Below are positions 54,818 through 63,349 of a stretch of DNA of 64,000 nucleotides, one piece after another (within the stretch, counting starts at the first letter, position 1; each line of letters begins with the position of its first letter). The notes below the pieces were generated by a model that ran no database searches, had not been told where the DNA came from, and worked only from the letters and a program-made list of their open reading frames with translations. Source of the stretch: Holophagae bacterium (GTDB lineage Bacteria; Acidobacteriota; Holophagae; Acanthopleuribacterales; Acanthopleuribacteraceae); contig JAJCXM010000004.1 in the NCBI GenBank assembly GCA_029263455.1, forward strand, positions 248,001 through 312,000, given 5' to 3'. Made by a program: the position numbers and the translations under genes.

Positions 54818-57457
54818 TCAGTACTTAACTATTCTTGGCGTGATGAAGATCAACAATTCCTGGTTGTCGTATCGGTTACTTTCGGAACCAAAGAGACGAC
54901 GAATAAATGGGATTTTCTTGAGGCCAGGTACACCCTGACTACTTGACTGTTCGTTAAGAACAAAAATCCCGCCGATAACGGCCGTACCGCCATCTTTGAC
55001 CAGAACTCGTGTTTCAGCACGTCTAATATTGATTACCGGATTGCCCAAGACGTCTCGCGAGAAGTCCGCTTCCGACTTGTCCACCACTAAATCCAAGATA
55101 ATCGTTTTTTCATTGGTGACTTGAGGCGTGACTTCGAGTTGCAGAACCGCTTCAATATAGCGAACCGTAATCGTGCCACGCTGAATAGTCTGAGTCGGAA
55201 CTCTAGTACCATTCTTGATTACCGCTGTCTTGTTGTTTTGCGTAATGACTTTGGGCGCCGAAATAATTTGGCCTTGCCCTTCGTTCTCAAGTAGTTGCAG
55301 GGCAATATCCAACTGGAATGTGTTCAGGAAGTTGCCGAGTGAAAGTCCCAAACCTGCCGGATTATCCGCGACAACCGGGAAATTGACGGCGTAACCGCCA
55401 GCGAGTCCACCAGGAGAGGTTGACCCTATCACGGGACCACCAGCACCCACCCGGTTCGGGAAGGTAACCCCAGTATCCGTACCGCGTTCCGGGCTGTATT
55501 CAGCCGAGAGGCCCCACTGGACGCCCAGTTCTCTAATGAACCTCTTGGTTGTCTCTACAATCCGAGCTTCGATGTCAACCTGAGGTATGCGCGTATCCAG
55601 TCGCCGAATCAAGGTTCGTATGGCGACCATGCGTTTGGGAATATCTTCGATAATTAACGTATTGGTGCGTTCGTCATAGAGAATGGTGCCACGTGGAGAC
55701 AAGTACTGCTCAATAATGGGCACAATTTCTTTGACTTTCGCGTAGCTAAGCGGGAATGTCACCGTTTCAGGTGGCACGCTCAACTCTCGTTCAATCAGGA
55801 GTTCACGTCTAGCGATCGCTTCTTCCTTAAACTTCTTCGTGGTCGCGACGCGTAAAACACCATTCTCGAATTCCCAATCCAAGTTGGCATTTCTCAGGAT
55901 GATGTCCATCGCCTGATCCCAGGGAATGTTTCTAAAGCTATACGTAGCTTTCAAGTTCTGGACCGAGGGATCCACGTACAAGTTGAAGCCTACCTGGTCT
56001 GCTAAGAACCTCAACAGATCCACTACGTTGGCATCTTTAACGTCGATTTTCTGAATTTCGAAACCGTGATATTTGCCGGTGCCACCATCGATGCGCACAT
56101 AGCTATCGTCTTGCATGGTTTCGACTTCATCAAATAATGAAGACTGAGAAGGTTCCTCGTAGTCTTCTTGCATGGAGCGTGCCTCGCCCAACGTCAAAGC
56201 CTCTTCAATGGTTTGATTCGTCATTTCGATGGGCTTCGTTGATCCATTGTTGCGGTGATCATTTTTCATGTGATCGTAGAACGTCTTTTTCGTTTTGAAC
56301 TCAGCCAGTTCAGCGTCAATGTCTGACGGCAAATCGAAGGCTGCCTTAACCGGTAGTTCTGATACTTCAGACTCCTGAGGAGCTAGTTCCCGTTGCGGGA
56401 CAATATCTGTCGAATCATCAGCGACAACTTCAACGGTGTCGATGACAGGTGGAATCTCGCTCTTTAGCTCGGCATCTTGCATAGGCACAGCATCGTTCGA
56501 CTCGATAGAGTCTATTTCAACTGTCTCTACTGACACCGCGACAGGGTCTTCGGTCACTATTTCTTCGCTGAGTTCTGTTGTTTTGTCTGGCTGTTTAAAG
56601 ACAACCAATTGCTGATCGAGATCAACTGGGCTGGCTGCAAAACGAACCACAGCAACATTACCTTCGCGCTCCACTCGTACATCCACATCGTCGCGCGTAA
56701 GCTCTAGAACCATGCGCGATATTGTCTCAGGATGAACTTGGAATTGTCTTACCCGTACCCGCTGCACCAAATCGGACTCGATAATCAGGTCGCCTTCGGT
56801 CAGGGCACAGATAACACCTTTCAAATTAATAGCGAAACGAGGTGGGTCGGTCAGTCGAAAATGGTTCATTTCAAAATCGCCGTCTACGGCAATTCTGAAT
56901 TCGCCAACACGTTCACCAACAGCAGCTGCAACCTGGGTCAGATGCTGAGGGCCAGCCGGACCATTTAATGTTTGCAGCGTGACGCCTTCAGCGGCACTAG
57001 GCTGACCAACTGTTATATCTGACATAGGCTCGACTACAACCGTTTCCACGGCGTGATCGCCAGCGTTTGTGCGTTCAAAGAACAACACAAGCGTGCCTGG
57101 ATCACTTTCGTAGATTTGGTAGGTTACGCCTGCTTTTAGGTAAAAATGCACGCCAACGCCGCGATGGGAATCGGGGTCCAAGGGAACCTGTTCTACTCGC
57201 TCCAGTAAGTCCAAGTCCAGTTGATCGAAATCAAACAAACTAATCACACCTGGGAGATCTAAGGTTAGAACGTTCGCTGATGGGTTAATCGCAAAAAACT
57301 GCAACTTCTCCACACCGTCGTAACTAATGACGACTGAGGCCTTTTCACCATAGGTCATGGTTTTGACATCGCGAATCGTGACTTCGGCCACCAGGATTCC
57401 ACACCCTAGCAAGCAGGCCATTAATCCAACCATCTTAGAAATCTTTTTGCTCCTCAT
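54818..57457 (-). CDS. pilQ: type IV pilus secretin PilQ
   Basis: 879 residues with an export signal (KMVGLMACLLGCGILVA). Two AMIN-like domains lie in the N-terminal third (VVISYDGVEKLQFFAINPSA, then FEMNHFRLTDPPRFAINLKG), followed by an acidic linker (about residues 280-430) and an STN/secretin-N region (IDVKDANVVDLLRFLADQVG, then NTLIIEDIPKRMVAIRTLIR). The secretin barrel is at the C-terminus (QIISAPKVITQNNKTAVIKN, then VLVKDGGTAVIGGI, VPGLKKIPFIRRLFGS, ending LLIFITPRIVKY). It forms the outer-membrane pore for the pilus. A GAGGAGTAATT ribosome site is present. Confidence 0.95.
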   Translation of the reverse strand: MRSKKISKMVGLMACLLGCGILVAEVTIRDVKTMTYGEKASVVISYDGVEKLQFFAINPSANVLTLDLPGVISLFDFDQLDLDLLERVEQVPLDPDSHRGVGVHFYLKAGVTYQIYESDPGTLVLFFERTNAGDHAVETVVVEPMSDITVGQPSAAEGVTLQTLNGPAGPQHLTQVAAAVGERVGEFRIAVDGDFEMNHFRLTDPPRFAINLKGVICALTEGDLIIESDLVQRVRVRQFQVHPETISRMVLELTRDDVDVRVEREGNVAVVRFAASPVDLDQQLVVFKQPDKTTELSEEIVTEDPVAVSVETVEIDSIESNDAVPMQDAELKSEIPPVIDTVEVVADDSTDIVPQRELAPQESEVSELPVKAAFDLPSDIDAELAEFKTKKTFYDHMKNDHRNNGSTKPIEMTNQTIEEALTLGEARSMQEDYEEPSQSSLFDEVETMQDDSYVRIDGGTGKYHGFEIQKIDVKDANVVDLLRFLADQVGFNLYVDPSVQNLKATYSFRNIPWDQAMDIILRNANLDWEFENGVLRVATTKKFKEEAIARRELLIERELSVPPETVTFPLSYAKVKEIVPIIEQYLSPRGTILYDERTNTLIIEDIPKRMVAIRTLIRRLDTRIPQVDIEARIVETTKRFIRELGVQWGLSAEYSPERGTDTGVTFPNRVGAGGPVIGSTSPGGLAGGYAVNFPVVADNPAGLGLSLGNFLNTFQLDIALQLLENEGQGQIISAPKVITQNNKTAVIKNGTRVPTQTIQRGTITVRYIEAVLQLEVTPQVTNEKTIILDLVVDKSEADFSRDVLGNPVINIRRAETRVLVKDGGTAVIGGIFVLNEQSSSQGVPGLKKIPFIRRLFGSESNRYDNQELLIFITPRIVKY

Positions 57458-57459
57458 AA

Positions 57460-58005
57460 TTACTCCTCACCACGGTGAAGTTCCAACACGATTTCACGGT
57501 GGGCCAAGTCTTGTGACTCGTCGTCAATATATTGTTTAAAGAGAACTTCGTTATCTGTGATGTTGACGAGATCGCCATCTTGAAATTTCTCACCCGTGCG
57601 GTACCATTTATATTCACCGCCAACTTCAAAAATGGCCCAGTACCCGGTCCTAGCTTCCAAATAGATACCCTTTAAGTTTAGTTCCTGGATCATCTCCTCA
57701 TGACGTTCAGGATCCACGAAGCGAGGCGTCGACTTCTTTGCTTCTTCTTGCTCTTTAGCAAGATCGAAGGGCGACTTAAAGGGGTCTCTTGGTTTTTCTT
57801 CGAATTCATCTTTACGGGGGTTATAAGTCACACCGCCCGTAATAGGGGTCTCAACATCCTCGGCACTTGCACCCGTCTCAGTTACGGGAACGCTTAGCCC
57901 GTCATCGACGACAGCATCGTCTGTCTGTGCCCAAAGCGGGGCCGCCAAGAACAGCAAACACAACCCTGACAAAGCCTGGATTCGCATTATTCGTGCCCCC
58001 CTCAT
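57460..58005 (-). CDS. pilP: type IV pilus assembly protein PilP
   Basis: 181 residues. A signal peptide (MRIQALSGLCLLFLAAPLWA) supports ATG 57987; ATG 58005 gives an ATGA overlap with pilO and is also possible. The C-terminal domain matches PilP: RDPFKSPF, ELNLKGIYLEARTGYWAIFE, then EKFQDGDLVNITDNEVLFKQ. PilP connects the PilN-PilO inner-membrane complex to PilQ. There is no lipobox, unlike some homologues. It lies in the canonical M-N-O-P-Q order. Confidence 0.88.
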   Translation of the reverse strand: MRGARIMRIQALSGLCLLFLAAPLWAQTDDAVVDDGLSVPVTETGASAEDVETPITGGVTYNPRKDEFEEKPRDPFKSPFDLAKEQEEAKKSTPRFVDPERHEEMIQELNLKGIYLEARTGYWAIFEVGGEYKWYRTGEKFQDGDLVNITDNEVLFKQYIDDESQDLAHREIVLELHRGEE

Positions 58006-58637
58006 CGCTTTTTCTTCTTATTCTTCTTCGACTTCGCGTCACCGCCCTGACGCTCAAGTTTCTTGGCCTCTAGTTGTACGCGGAGTTCCTCCGCCGTGGG
58101 CTCTTGATACGTGAATATGGATACGATGAAAGACGAGTCCAAGGCATAGGCGGGGCTGTCTTTGTTCTTGAGAACATGCAGACCTTTGATATTGATTATG
58201 CGTGGATAGTTACTCATCTTGGCAAAGAAGTTACCTAGGTCGTGATAATTGCCACGCGTTTCAATCGTAAATGGGTGCTCGACAATCACATCGTCACGCA
58301 ATTCCTTGTTATTAGAGAAGTTGACGACTTCCAAACCCTGTTCATTTGCATAACGGCGGATGTCTTGCAAAAATTTTGGCTTATTCACTTCAACAGGCAA
58401 GATCTTCTTGAGCCGCTCAAGCTGTGCGCGCAAATGATTCATCTCTTCTTCAAGCTCAGCAGCATGCTTCTTGATTCGATTGGCTTCTGCTATTTTGAAC
58501 TCAAGATCTGTAATGTCTTTGGCGAGCTTTGTAATGCGTGCCTTTTGGTCTTTAAACAAAACCAACTCGCCAATAATGACGACAAACAACACGATGACCA
58601 AGCCAACGATTAATTGCTGGAGTTTATTCAGCTTCAT
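58002..58637 (-). CDS. pilO: type IV pilus assembly protein PilO
   Basis: 211 residues: a single N-terminal membrane helix (about 8-28), a coiled-coil (ITKLAKDITDLEFKIAEANR, then HAAELEEEMNHLRAQLERLK) and a C-terminal ferredoxin-like domain (IETRGNYHDLGNFFAKMSNY, then RIINIKGLHVL). A lysine-rich tail (KSKKNKKKKR) ends it. PilO pairs with PilN in the periplasm to align the pilus base. It starts 2 bp after pilN and overlaps pilP. Confidence 0.9.
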   Translation of the reverse strand: MKLNKLQQLIVGLVIVLFVVIIGELVLFKDQKARITKLAKDITDLEFKIAEANRIKKHAAELEEEMNHLRAQLERLKKILPVEVNKPKFLQDIRRYANEQGLEVVNFSNNKELRDDVIVEHPFTIETRGNYHDLGNFFAKMSNYPRIINIKGLHVLKNKDSPAYALDSSFIVSIFTYQEPTAEELRVQLEAKKLERQGGDAKSKKNKKKKR

Positions 58638-58639
58638 AG

Positions 58640-59323
58640 CTAACCCTCCTCTCCGTTCTTGGCTGGGTCTTCCTTTTCACCTAACTTGGTCTTAAAGAAG
58701 ATCGTGAAAAGAAACTCGCCTTGTGACTCGCCCGCTTTAGTTTCCTCAACGACGGTATTCAAGTCGCCGTCCGTGTATCGGTTTGTGATGGAAAAGATAC
58801 GGTTAGCGAGCGTACTTGCGGCATCGATGGTCTTGGAATAGCCATTGATCTTGTAATAGTTAGGCGGGCCCACATTGTCGCCTGGCGAAAACACCTTAGC
58901 TTGCGGCGCGGTCTTAGTCACCAAGCGACGATCGTAACCCTGCTCGATAGACGTTAGATAAATGGATGAGGGGACATTGTTATAAATGTCTTCAAGCAAT
59001 TTGACCGGGCCTTCTCGTCGATCGCGCAACTGGCTGATCTTCTGGATCTTTTCATTGAGAAGCTCTTTTTGGATTTCGTAATCCAACTGCTTATCTTTCC
59101 ACTTCTCAACTTCCTTGTATTCAGCTTCCTTACGGGACTTGTCAGCCGCGAGTCGACCCTTTTCCTTATTAAGGAGATGGCGACGACCCAAAAATGCGAC
59201 TAACGCCACAGCCACAAAAATGATCAGGACAAGGTTTTCCTGAAGTTCTGAATATTGGGGTGCAGACTTGGCGGCTTTTGGAGCCGACGCTTTTCGTTCT
59301 GCAATAAGGTTGATTCTAATCAT
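58640..59323 (-). CDS. pilN: type IV pilus assembly protein PilN
   Basis: 227 residues. The cytoplasmic N-terminus MIRINLIAERK carries the conserved I-N-L segment that binds PilM. One membrane helix (about 30-47) is followed by a coiled-coil and a periplasmic domain with LLEDIYNNVPSSIYLTSIEQ and YYKINGYSKTIDAASTLANR. It forms the inner-membrane alignment complex with PilO. It begins 1 bp after pilM. Confidence 0.9.
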   Translation of the reverse strand: MIRINLIAERKASAPKAAKSAPQYSELQENLVLIIFVAVALVAFLGRRHLLNKEKGRLAADKSRKEAEYKEVEKWKDKQLDYEIQKELLNEKIQKISQLRDRREGPVKLLEDIYNNVPSSIYLTSIEQGYDRRLVTKTAPQAKVFSPGDNVGPPNYYKINGYSKTIDAASTLANRIFSITNRYTDGDLNTVVEETKAGESQGEFLFTIFFKTKLGEKEDPAKNGEEG

Positions 59324-59324
59324 C

Positions 59325-60392
59325 TTACTTATCTCCCGGCTTCCTCATGGCCAATCCGACGGCGATGGCACAGCTGGCCCGCAAATCTTGGATGGTCTGC
59401 GGATTAAACTGCTTTTCGTTGATCGTGATGTTTTGAAACGGATTCAACATTTCGACTGGCGCCTCAAAACGCTCTGAGAGATAAGTATCCAAATTGAGGA
59501 TACGCGAGCCGCCACCACTCAGGAAAATTCGATTTATTCTATCTGCCGAAGTGGTTGCCTTAAAAAAATCAAAAGTCTTTTGGACTTCCACACCCAAATC
59601 GCCCGTCACGCTCTTGAGGATGGGAGCCACGCGCTCGAAACTTACACCGGCAGCAGACTCTCCACGCTTTAACATTTCAGCCGTTTCGTAGTCCACGCCC
59701 AACTCTTTTTGGATCGCGTCGGTGTATAGGTTTCCGCCAATGGAAATGTCGCGCCAGAAAATCGATGTGCCGCCCTGGAGAATATTGATATTCATTACCG
59801 AGGCACCAATATTTATGAGGGCCGTCACCTGCAATTCAGAAAGCTCGTAGTTTTCAGTTAGCGCGTTCTGCAATGCGAATGAATCCACGTCTACAACAAC
59901 CGGATTCTTTCCTGCCTGCTGAACCACACTTACATACTCACTCACTTTTTCTTTTTTTGCCGCCACCAGCAAGACATCCATGTTGCCATCGCCGCGGTCG
60001 ACTTCGTTTAGTATCTGATAGTCCAGATGCACATCATCAATATCAAAAGGAATGTAGCTCTCAGCTTCCCACATAATGGATTCAGCCAGTTCATCTTCAG
60101 ACATATAGGCCATGGTTATTTTCTTAATAATTACCGAGTGACCCGAGACGGCGATTCCTACATCTGAGGTTTTAATCTTACTTTCATTAAACAAACGCAC
60201 AATCGCATCGACCACCATGGTGGAATCCATTATGGATCCATCCACTATTGCCTCAGGCGACAAAGACGCGACCCCTAAATTGAGTAGCTTCCAATTTCGG
60301 CCCGTCTTAGAAAGGGATTTTAATTCGACAAGTTTGACAGAACTAGAACCAATGTCTAACCCCACCAAGCCCTTGGATTTTCCGAAAAGCAC
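59325..60392 (-). CDS. pilM: type IV pilus assembly protein PilM
   Basis: 355 residues, GTG start with AAAGGGGG just upstream. It is an actin-like ATPase-fold protein (FtsA/MreB relative): GLVGLDIGSSSVKLVELKSL (phosphate 1 loop), MLKRGESA in the middle, and IFLSGGGSRILNLDTYLSER (adenosine region). It sits on the cytoplasmic face, bound to the PilN N-terminus. It is the first gene of the pilMNOPQ group; the 384 bp upstream holds its promoter region. Confidence 0.94.
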   Translation of the reverse strand: MLFGKSKGLVGLDIGSSSVKLVELKSLSKTGRNWKLLNLGVASLSPEAIVDGSIMDSTMVVDAIVRLFNESKIKTSDVGIAVSGHSVIIKKITMAYMSEDELAESIMWEAESYIPFDIDDVHLDYQILNEVDRGDGNMDVLLVAAKKEKVSEYVSVVQQAGKNPVVVDVDSFALQNALTENYELSELQVTALINIGASVMNINILQGGTSIFWRDISIGGNLYTDAIQKELGVDYETAEMLKRGESAAGVSFERVAPILKSVTGDLGVEVQKTFDFFKATTSADRINRIFLSGGGSRILNLDTYLSERFEAPVEMLNPFQNITINEKQFNPQTIQDLRASCAIAVGLAMRKPGDK

Positions 60393-60776
60393 GTTGGCCC
60401 CCTTTCTCGCTTATACCGTAGCATTGGCCATTGCAGTCGATTACTGTACGAATTTTACATAAAAGCTAACACCTAATGTGTTTATTCGTCAAGTGATAAA
60501 ACTATTAGATTCACTAACAATGATAGTTTTATTGATTAGTCCAGAACACACCTATTGTAACCTACATTTCTATACTTGTACTTAATCAACTGTATGTGTT
60601 GCTCAGTGTTTGTTAATTCGATCATACATCTTATCGGTTAAACTACTGTGATAGCGCTCACAAGATGGCAGTCATATGAAAGGTAAGAGAGTTATTTCAC
60701 TATCAAAACCGCTAGCAATGATACTAATACCACGGGCCCGCCAGAGTTGTTTCCAGCAATGGAGCTTATTGAGATC
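60393..60776. other. 384 bp AT-rich region upstream of pilM
   Basis: No credible gene. It holds the putative pilM control region. On the minus strand TTGACG (from plus 60492) is followed after 17 bases by TTAGCT, and a separate GGTATAAG lies close to the ribosome site; both are weak. An inverted repeat at 60496-60532 is described separately. The part near 60777 is downstream of the PP2C gene, and I see no clear terminator there. Confidence 0.5.
60496..60532. repeat. inverted repeat upstream of pilM
   Basis: ATAAAACTAT (60496-60505) and ATAGTTTTAT (60523-60532) are perfect 10 bp inverted copies 17 bp apart, in an AT-rich stretch about 105-140 bp before the pilM start. It could be an operator or a weak bidirectional hairpin. 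Confidence 0.5.
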
Positions 60777-61562
60777 CTATGGCTTGTTCATTCTTGATTC
60801 GCCAACACGAATCAATGAAACAGTAATATTGTCATCTCCACCTCGGCGCTTAGCTGCCTCGATAAGTTCATTATTGAGATCATCCAATGGGCCTCGTGCA
60901 CCTTTTTTCATCAAGGAAGCGATTTCGGTGTCCGACAGCATCGAATTCAAACCGTCAGAGCACAATAAAAGTACATCGGTCGCAAATACGTCAATTTCGA
61001 CCGTGTCGATCCGGATATCGGTACCGCTTCCCAGCGCCTGAGTGATTACATTGCGAAATGGGTGATTACGCGCGTGTTCAAGGGTAATAAACCCTTGCTT
61101 GAGCTGTTCGTTGACCCAGCTGTGGTCGGAAGTGAGGGCGACTAGCTCAAAGTTACGGTACAGATAGGCTCTTGAGTCACCTACATGGGCAATACAGCAC
61201 TTCTTGTCATCAACCAGTGCTGCCACGATGGTTGTCCCCATACCACGACACTCGTTGTGTTCGCTTGTTGCCTTGCGAATCTTATTGTTGGCATTTGTAA
61301 TCGCAAACCGCAGTTTGTTGGCCATCAGGGATAATTCAGGGTCGTAGCTATCAGGCCACGTCCAGCCATCGTCGTACCTCGATGCCCAAAGGACCTCTTC
61401 GATCTCTTCAACCGCCAATCGACTGGCAACTTCACCGGCGGCATGCCCGCCCATACCATCAGCGACGACGAAGAGGCCCATTTCGTAATTGGCGCAAAAA
61501 TTGTCTTCGTTAATTCGACGCTTGTTCCCTACATCTGTACTGACAAACGCTTCAAAATTCAC
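60777..61562 (-). CDS. PP2C family Ser/Thr protein phosphatase
   Basis: 261 residues, GTG start overlapping the upstream stop as GTGA. PP2C motifs are complete: STDVGNKRRINEDNF, GLFVVADGMGGHAAGEVAS (metal-binding D-G), CCIAHVGDSRAYLYR, LLCSDGLNSMLSD and GDDNITVSLI. It is soluble and cytoplasmic, and removes phosphates from Ser/Thr of kinase targets. Relatives are usually paired with Hanks-type kinases; the only such kinase in view is at 15305-17521. It is coupled to a DnaJ-TPR gene. Confidence 0.92.
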   Translation of the reverse strand: MNFEAFVSTDVGNKRRINEDNFCANYEMGLFVVADGMGGHAAGEVASRLAVEEIEEVLWASRYDDGWTWPDSYDPELSLMANKLRFAITNANNKIRKATSEHNECRGMGTTIVAALVDDKKCCIAHVGDSRAYLYRNFELVALTSDHSWVNEQLKQGFITLEHARNHPFRNVITQALGSGTDIRIDTVEIDVFATDVLLLCSDGLNSMLSDTEIASLMKKGARGPLDDLNNELIEAAKRRGGDDNITVSLIRVGESRMNKP

Positions 61563-62227
61563 GAGTCGTCACCGCGGAGTCGATCAAAAAAGGATGACAA
61601 CAGACCCCCTTTCTTGCTTGATCCAGGCGATATCTGGTCTGCCAGATTTAGCACCTCTGGGTCGTCGGGAAGTAATTGCTGTAATCGGTCAAACACACTC
61701 TTAGCCCGGACAGACATCCTGAACTCCAGCATGACCTTCACGTAGCTCTTAAGGTATTTGCCGTTAAAACTATCGAGTTCGGTGGCCTTAAGCAAACTGT
61801 CAAATCCGTCTTTGCGTTTGCGAGAAATATGGATTTCGGCCATGCCTTTATGGAAGTGTGCTTCAGCCGTTTCCTTAAGAAAAACGGCACGTGCCAAGAG
61901 CTCTGAAGCTATGTCATATTGCTTTTGATTGAGCTTAGAGACACCTGCTTTAAATGCCTGCTGATATTGAGCTTCGGTATTACTTTCATCGTGAGTCGTA
62001 CCTCCGCCGGAGATGGGTGCCAACGACTTGTCGTACTCTTTACGTTGGCGATCGTCTTTCAAGCGGTTATAGGCCTTGACGATCAGCTGATATTCCTTTT
62101 CTGCCCTTGGACGAGACTTGTCGTCAAAGCGATCAGGATGCATCTTTCTGGACAATTCACGAAATGCGTGGTGAATTTCCGCAGCTGAACAAGTTTGTTG
62201 CAAACCGAGTAGTTGATAATAGTCCAT
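61559..62227 (-). CDS. DnaJ domain protein with C-terminal TPR-like region
   Basis: 222 residues from ATG 62227; a TTG two codons earlier is possible. The J-domain (1-67) contains HPD in LSRKMHPDRFDDKS and ends RLKDDRQRKEYDKSLAP, so it can stimulate a DnaK-type ATPase. No zinc-finger domain follows. After an S/T-rich linker comes a TPR-like region (AFKAGVSKLNQKQYDIASEL, then AEAHFHKGMAEIHISRKRKD). This is a class C J-protein. It is co-transcribed with the PP2C gene. Confidence 0.87.
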   Translation of the reverse strand: MDYYQLLGLQQTCSAAEIHHAFRELSRKMHPDRFDDKSRPRAEKEYQLIVKAYNRLKDDRQRKEYDKSLAPISGGGTTHDESNTEAQYQQAFKAGVSKLNQKQYDIASELLARAVFLKETAEAHFHKGMAEIHISRKRKDGFDSLLKATELDSFNGKYLKSYVKVMLEFRMSVRAKSVFDRLQQLLPDDPEVLNLADQISPGSSKKGGLLSSFFDRLRGDDS

Positions 62228-62290
62228 AGACAACCGTGTTAAAGACAGCAGTATACGAACTCTAACTGTTCTATTCTGTTTTTGTCAATC

Positions 62291-63349
62291 TTAGCCTCTG
62301 CCCCCGCGTACAAACCGTTTCGCTAGTTTCCGCAAAACATCCGGTACGCCTTTGTCCATCACCAGAAATTTCAAATCACGTTTATTCAATTGAGGAACAA
62401 ATCGAGTTGTAAAAGCCAGTGGTGCACGGGGGTTGCGTGTTAGATTTAACAGGATTTTGTAATTTTTTGTCCACTCCCGATTCATGCAAATGATGCGCAG
62501 CACCTCGCCTTGCACATTTCTCAAATTTGAATAGAATTCTATCTCGGCTTCCGTGATGCGTGGCGAACGGACGACGGCAGAACAAACGAGTTTATTGGCG
62601 TCACGCACCAAAACACTGCGGATCTCTCGATTTCCCTTTATCGCCGCTTGAACTTTTTGTGGAACCGACATCCTAGCAATTTGTTTTAAGACATTTGTGC
62701 CAGGGTCGTCTTCATCTTTCTTCACTTCTGCGACGAAGTCTTTGGCGGTAAGTTTCTCCTGACCAAAGACTTCTACGAATTCCTTAGCCTCTGCGATCGC
62801 CTGTTTTTGTACTTCCTCGATGCTAAGCGACTCCAGCTCTTCTGCCGGCGACACAAGATCGCGTAGCAACAAGCGTTCATAGTCATCAAGTTTCTGCGTT
62901 TGATTGATCGACAGCGCCGGATTGTCGCGAAGAGCTTCGACAATCGTTGGTTCTTTGAGAATCTTTACTTGGTTGTTTACAACCAGATCCAGAAGTTCGG
63001 CTTCAACGAATGGAGCAATAATCAATATGGTTGAGGGTCTGACGGCCGGGTTAAGCAGCGCGGCTGATTTGGCTTTTAACGGTAAGCTGATTTTTTGAAG
63101 GTAAAAATCAAGTGCGTCCGGTTCGCATTCTTTGTCCTCAAGAAACGACTTAAACGCCGCCTCAGGCATCGTTGCCAACGTAGCCTTGGCATCGGTTAGT
63201 AGTTCATTTCGCTGAGTTACTATGACGCTAATGGCTGCAAATAGTTCTTCTGGCGGGACAGGTAAGAAGCCCTTAACCAAGGCCTCGCAGGCATGAGCGG
63301 GGAGCTCTCGGGACCTAATTCGATCGAGGATTGACACCATCAACGACAT
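62291..63349 (-). CDS. conserved hypothetical helical-repeat protein
   Basis: 352 residues, not assigned to a named family. It is predicted all-helical. The C-terminal half has the repeat-like segments PQKVQAAIKGNREIRSVLVR, DANKLVCSAVVRSPRITEAE and NREWTKNYKILLNLTRNPRA, which resemble a conserved but unnamed family that I recall from Deltaproteobacteria-like genomes. There is no signal peptide. The ATG lies 35 bp inside the end of the RodZ-like gene (or 26 bp using ATG 63340), so they are coupled. It may be a scaffold; function is unknown. Confidence 0.75.
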   Translation of the reverse strand: MSLMVSILDRIRSRELPAHACEALVKGFLPVPPEELFAAISVIVTQRNELLTDAKATLATMPEAAFKSFLEDKECEPDALDFYLQKISLPLKAKSAALLNPAVRPSTILIIAPFVEAELLDLVVNNQVKILKEPTIVEALRDNPALSINQTQKLDDYERLLLRDLVSPAEELESLSIEEVQKQAIAEAKEFVEVFGQEKLTAKDFVAEVKKDEDDPGTNVLKQIARMSVPQKVQAAIKGNREIRSVLVRDANKLVCSAVVRSPRITEAEIEFYSNLRNVQGEVLRIICMNREWTKNYKILLNLTRNPRAPLAFTTRFVPQLNKRDLKFLVMDKGVPDVLRKLAKRFVRGGRG

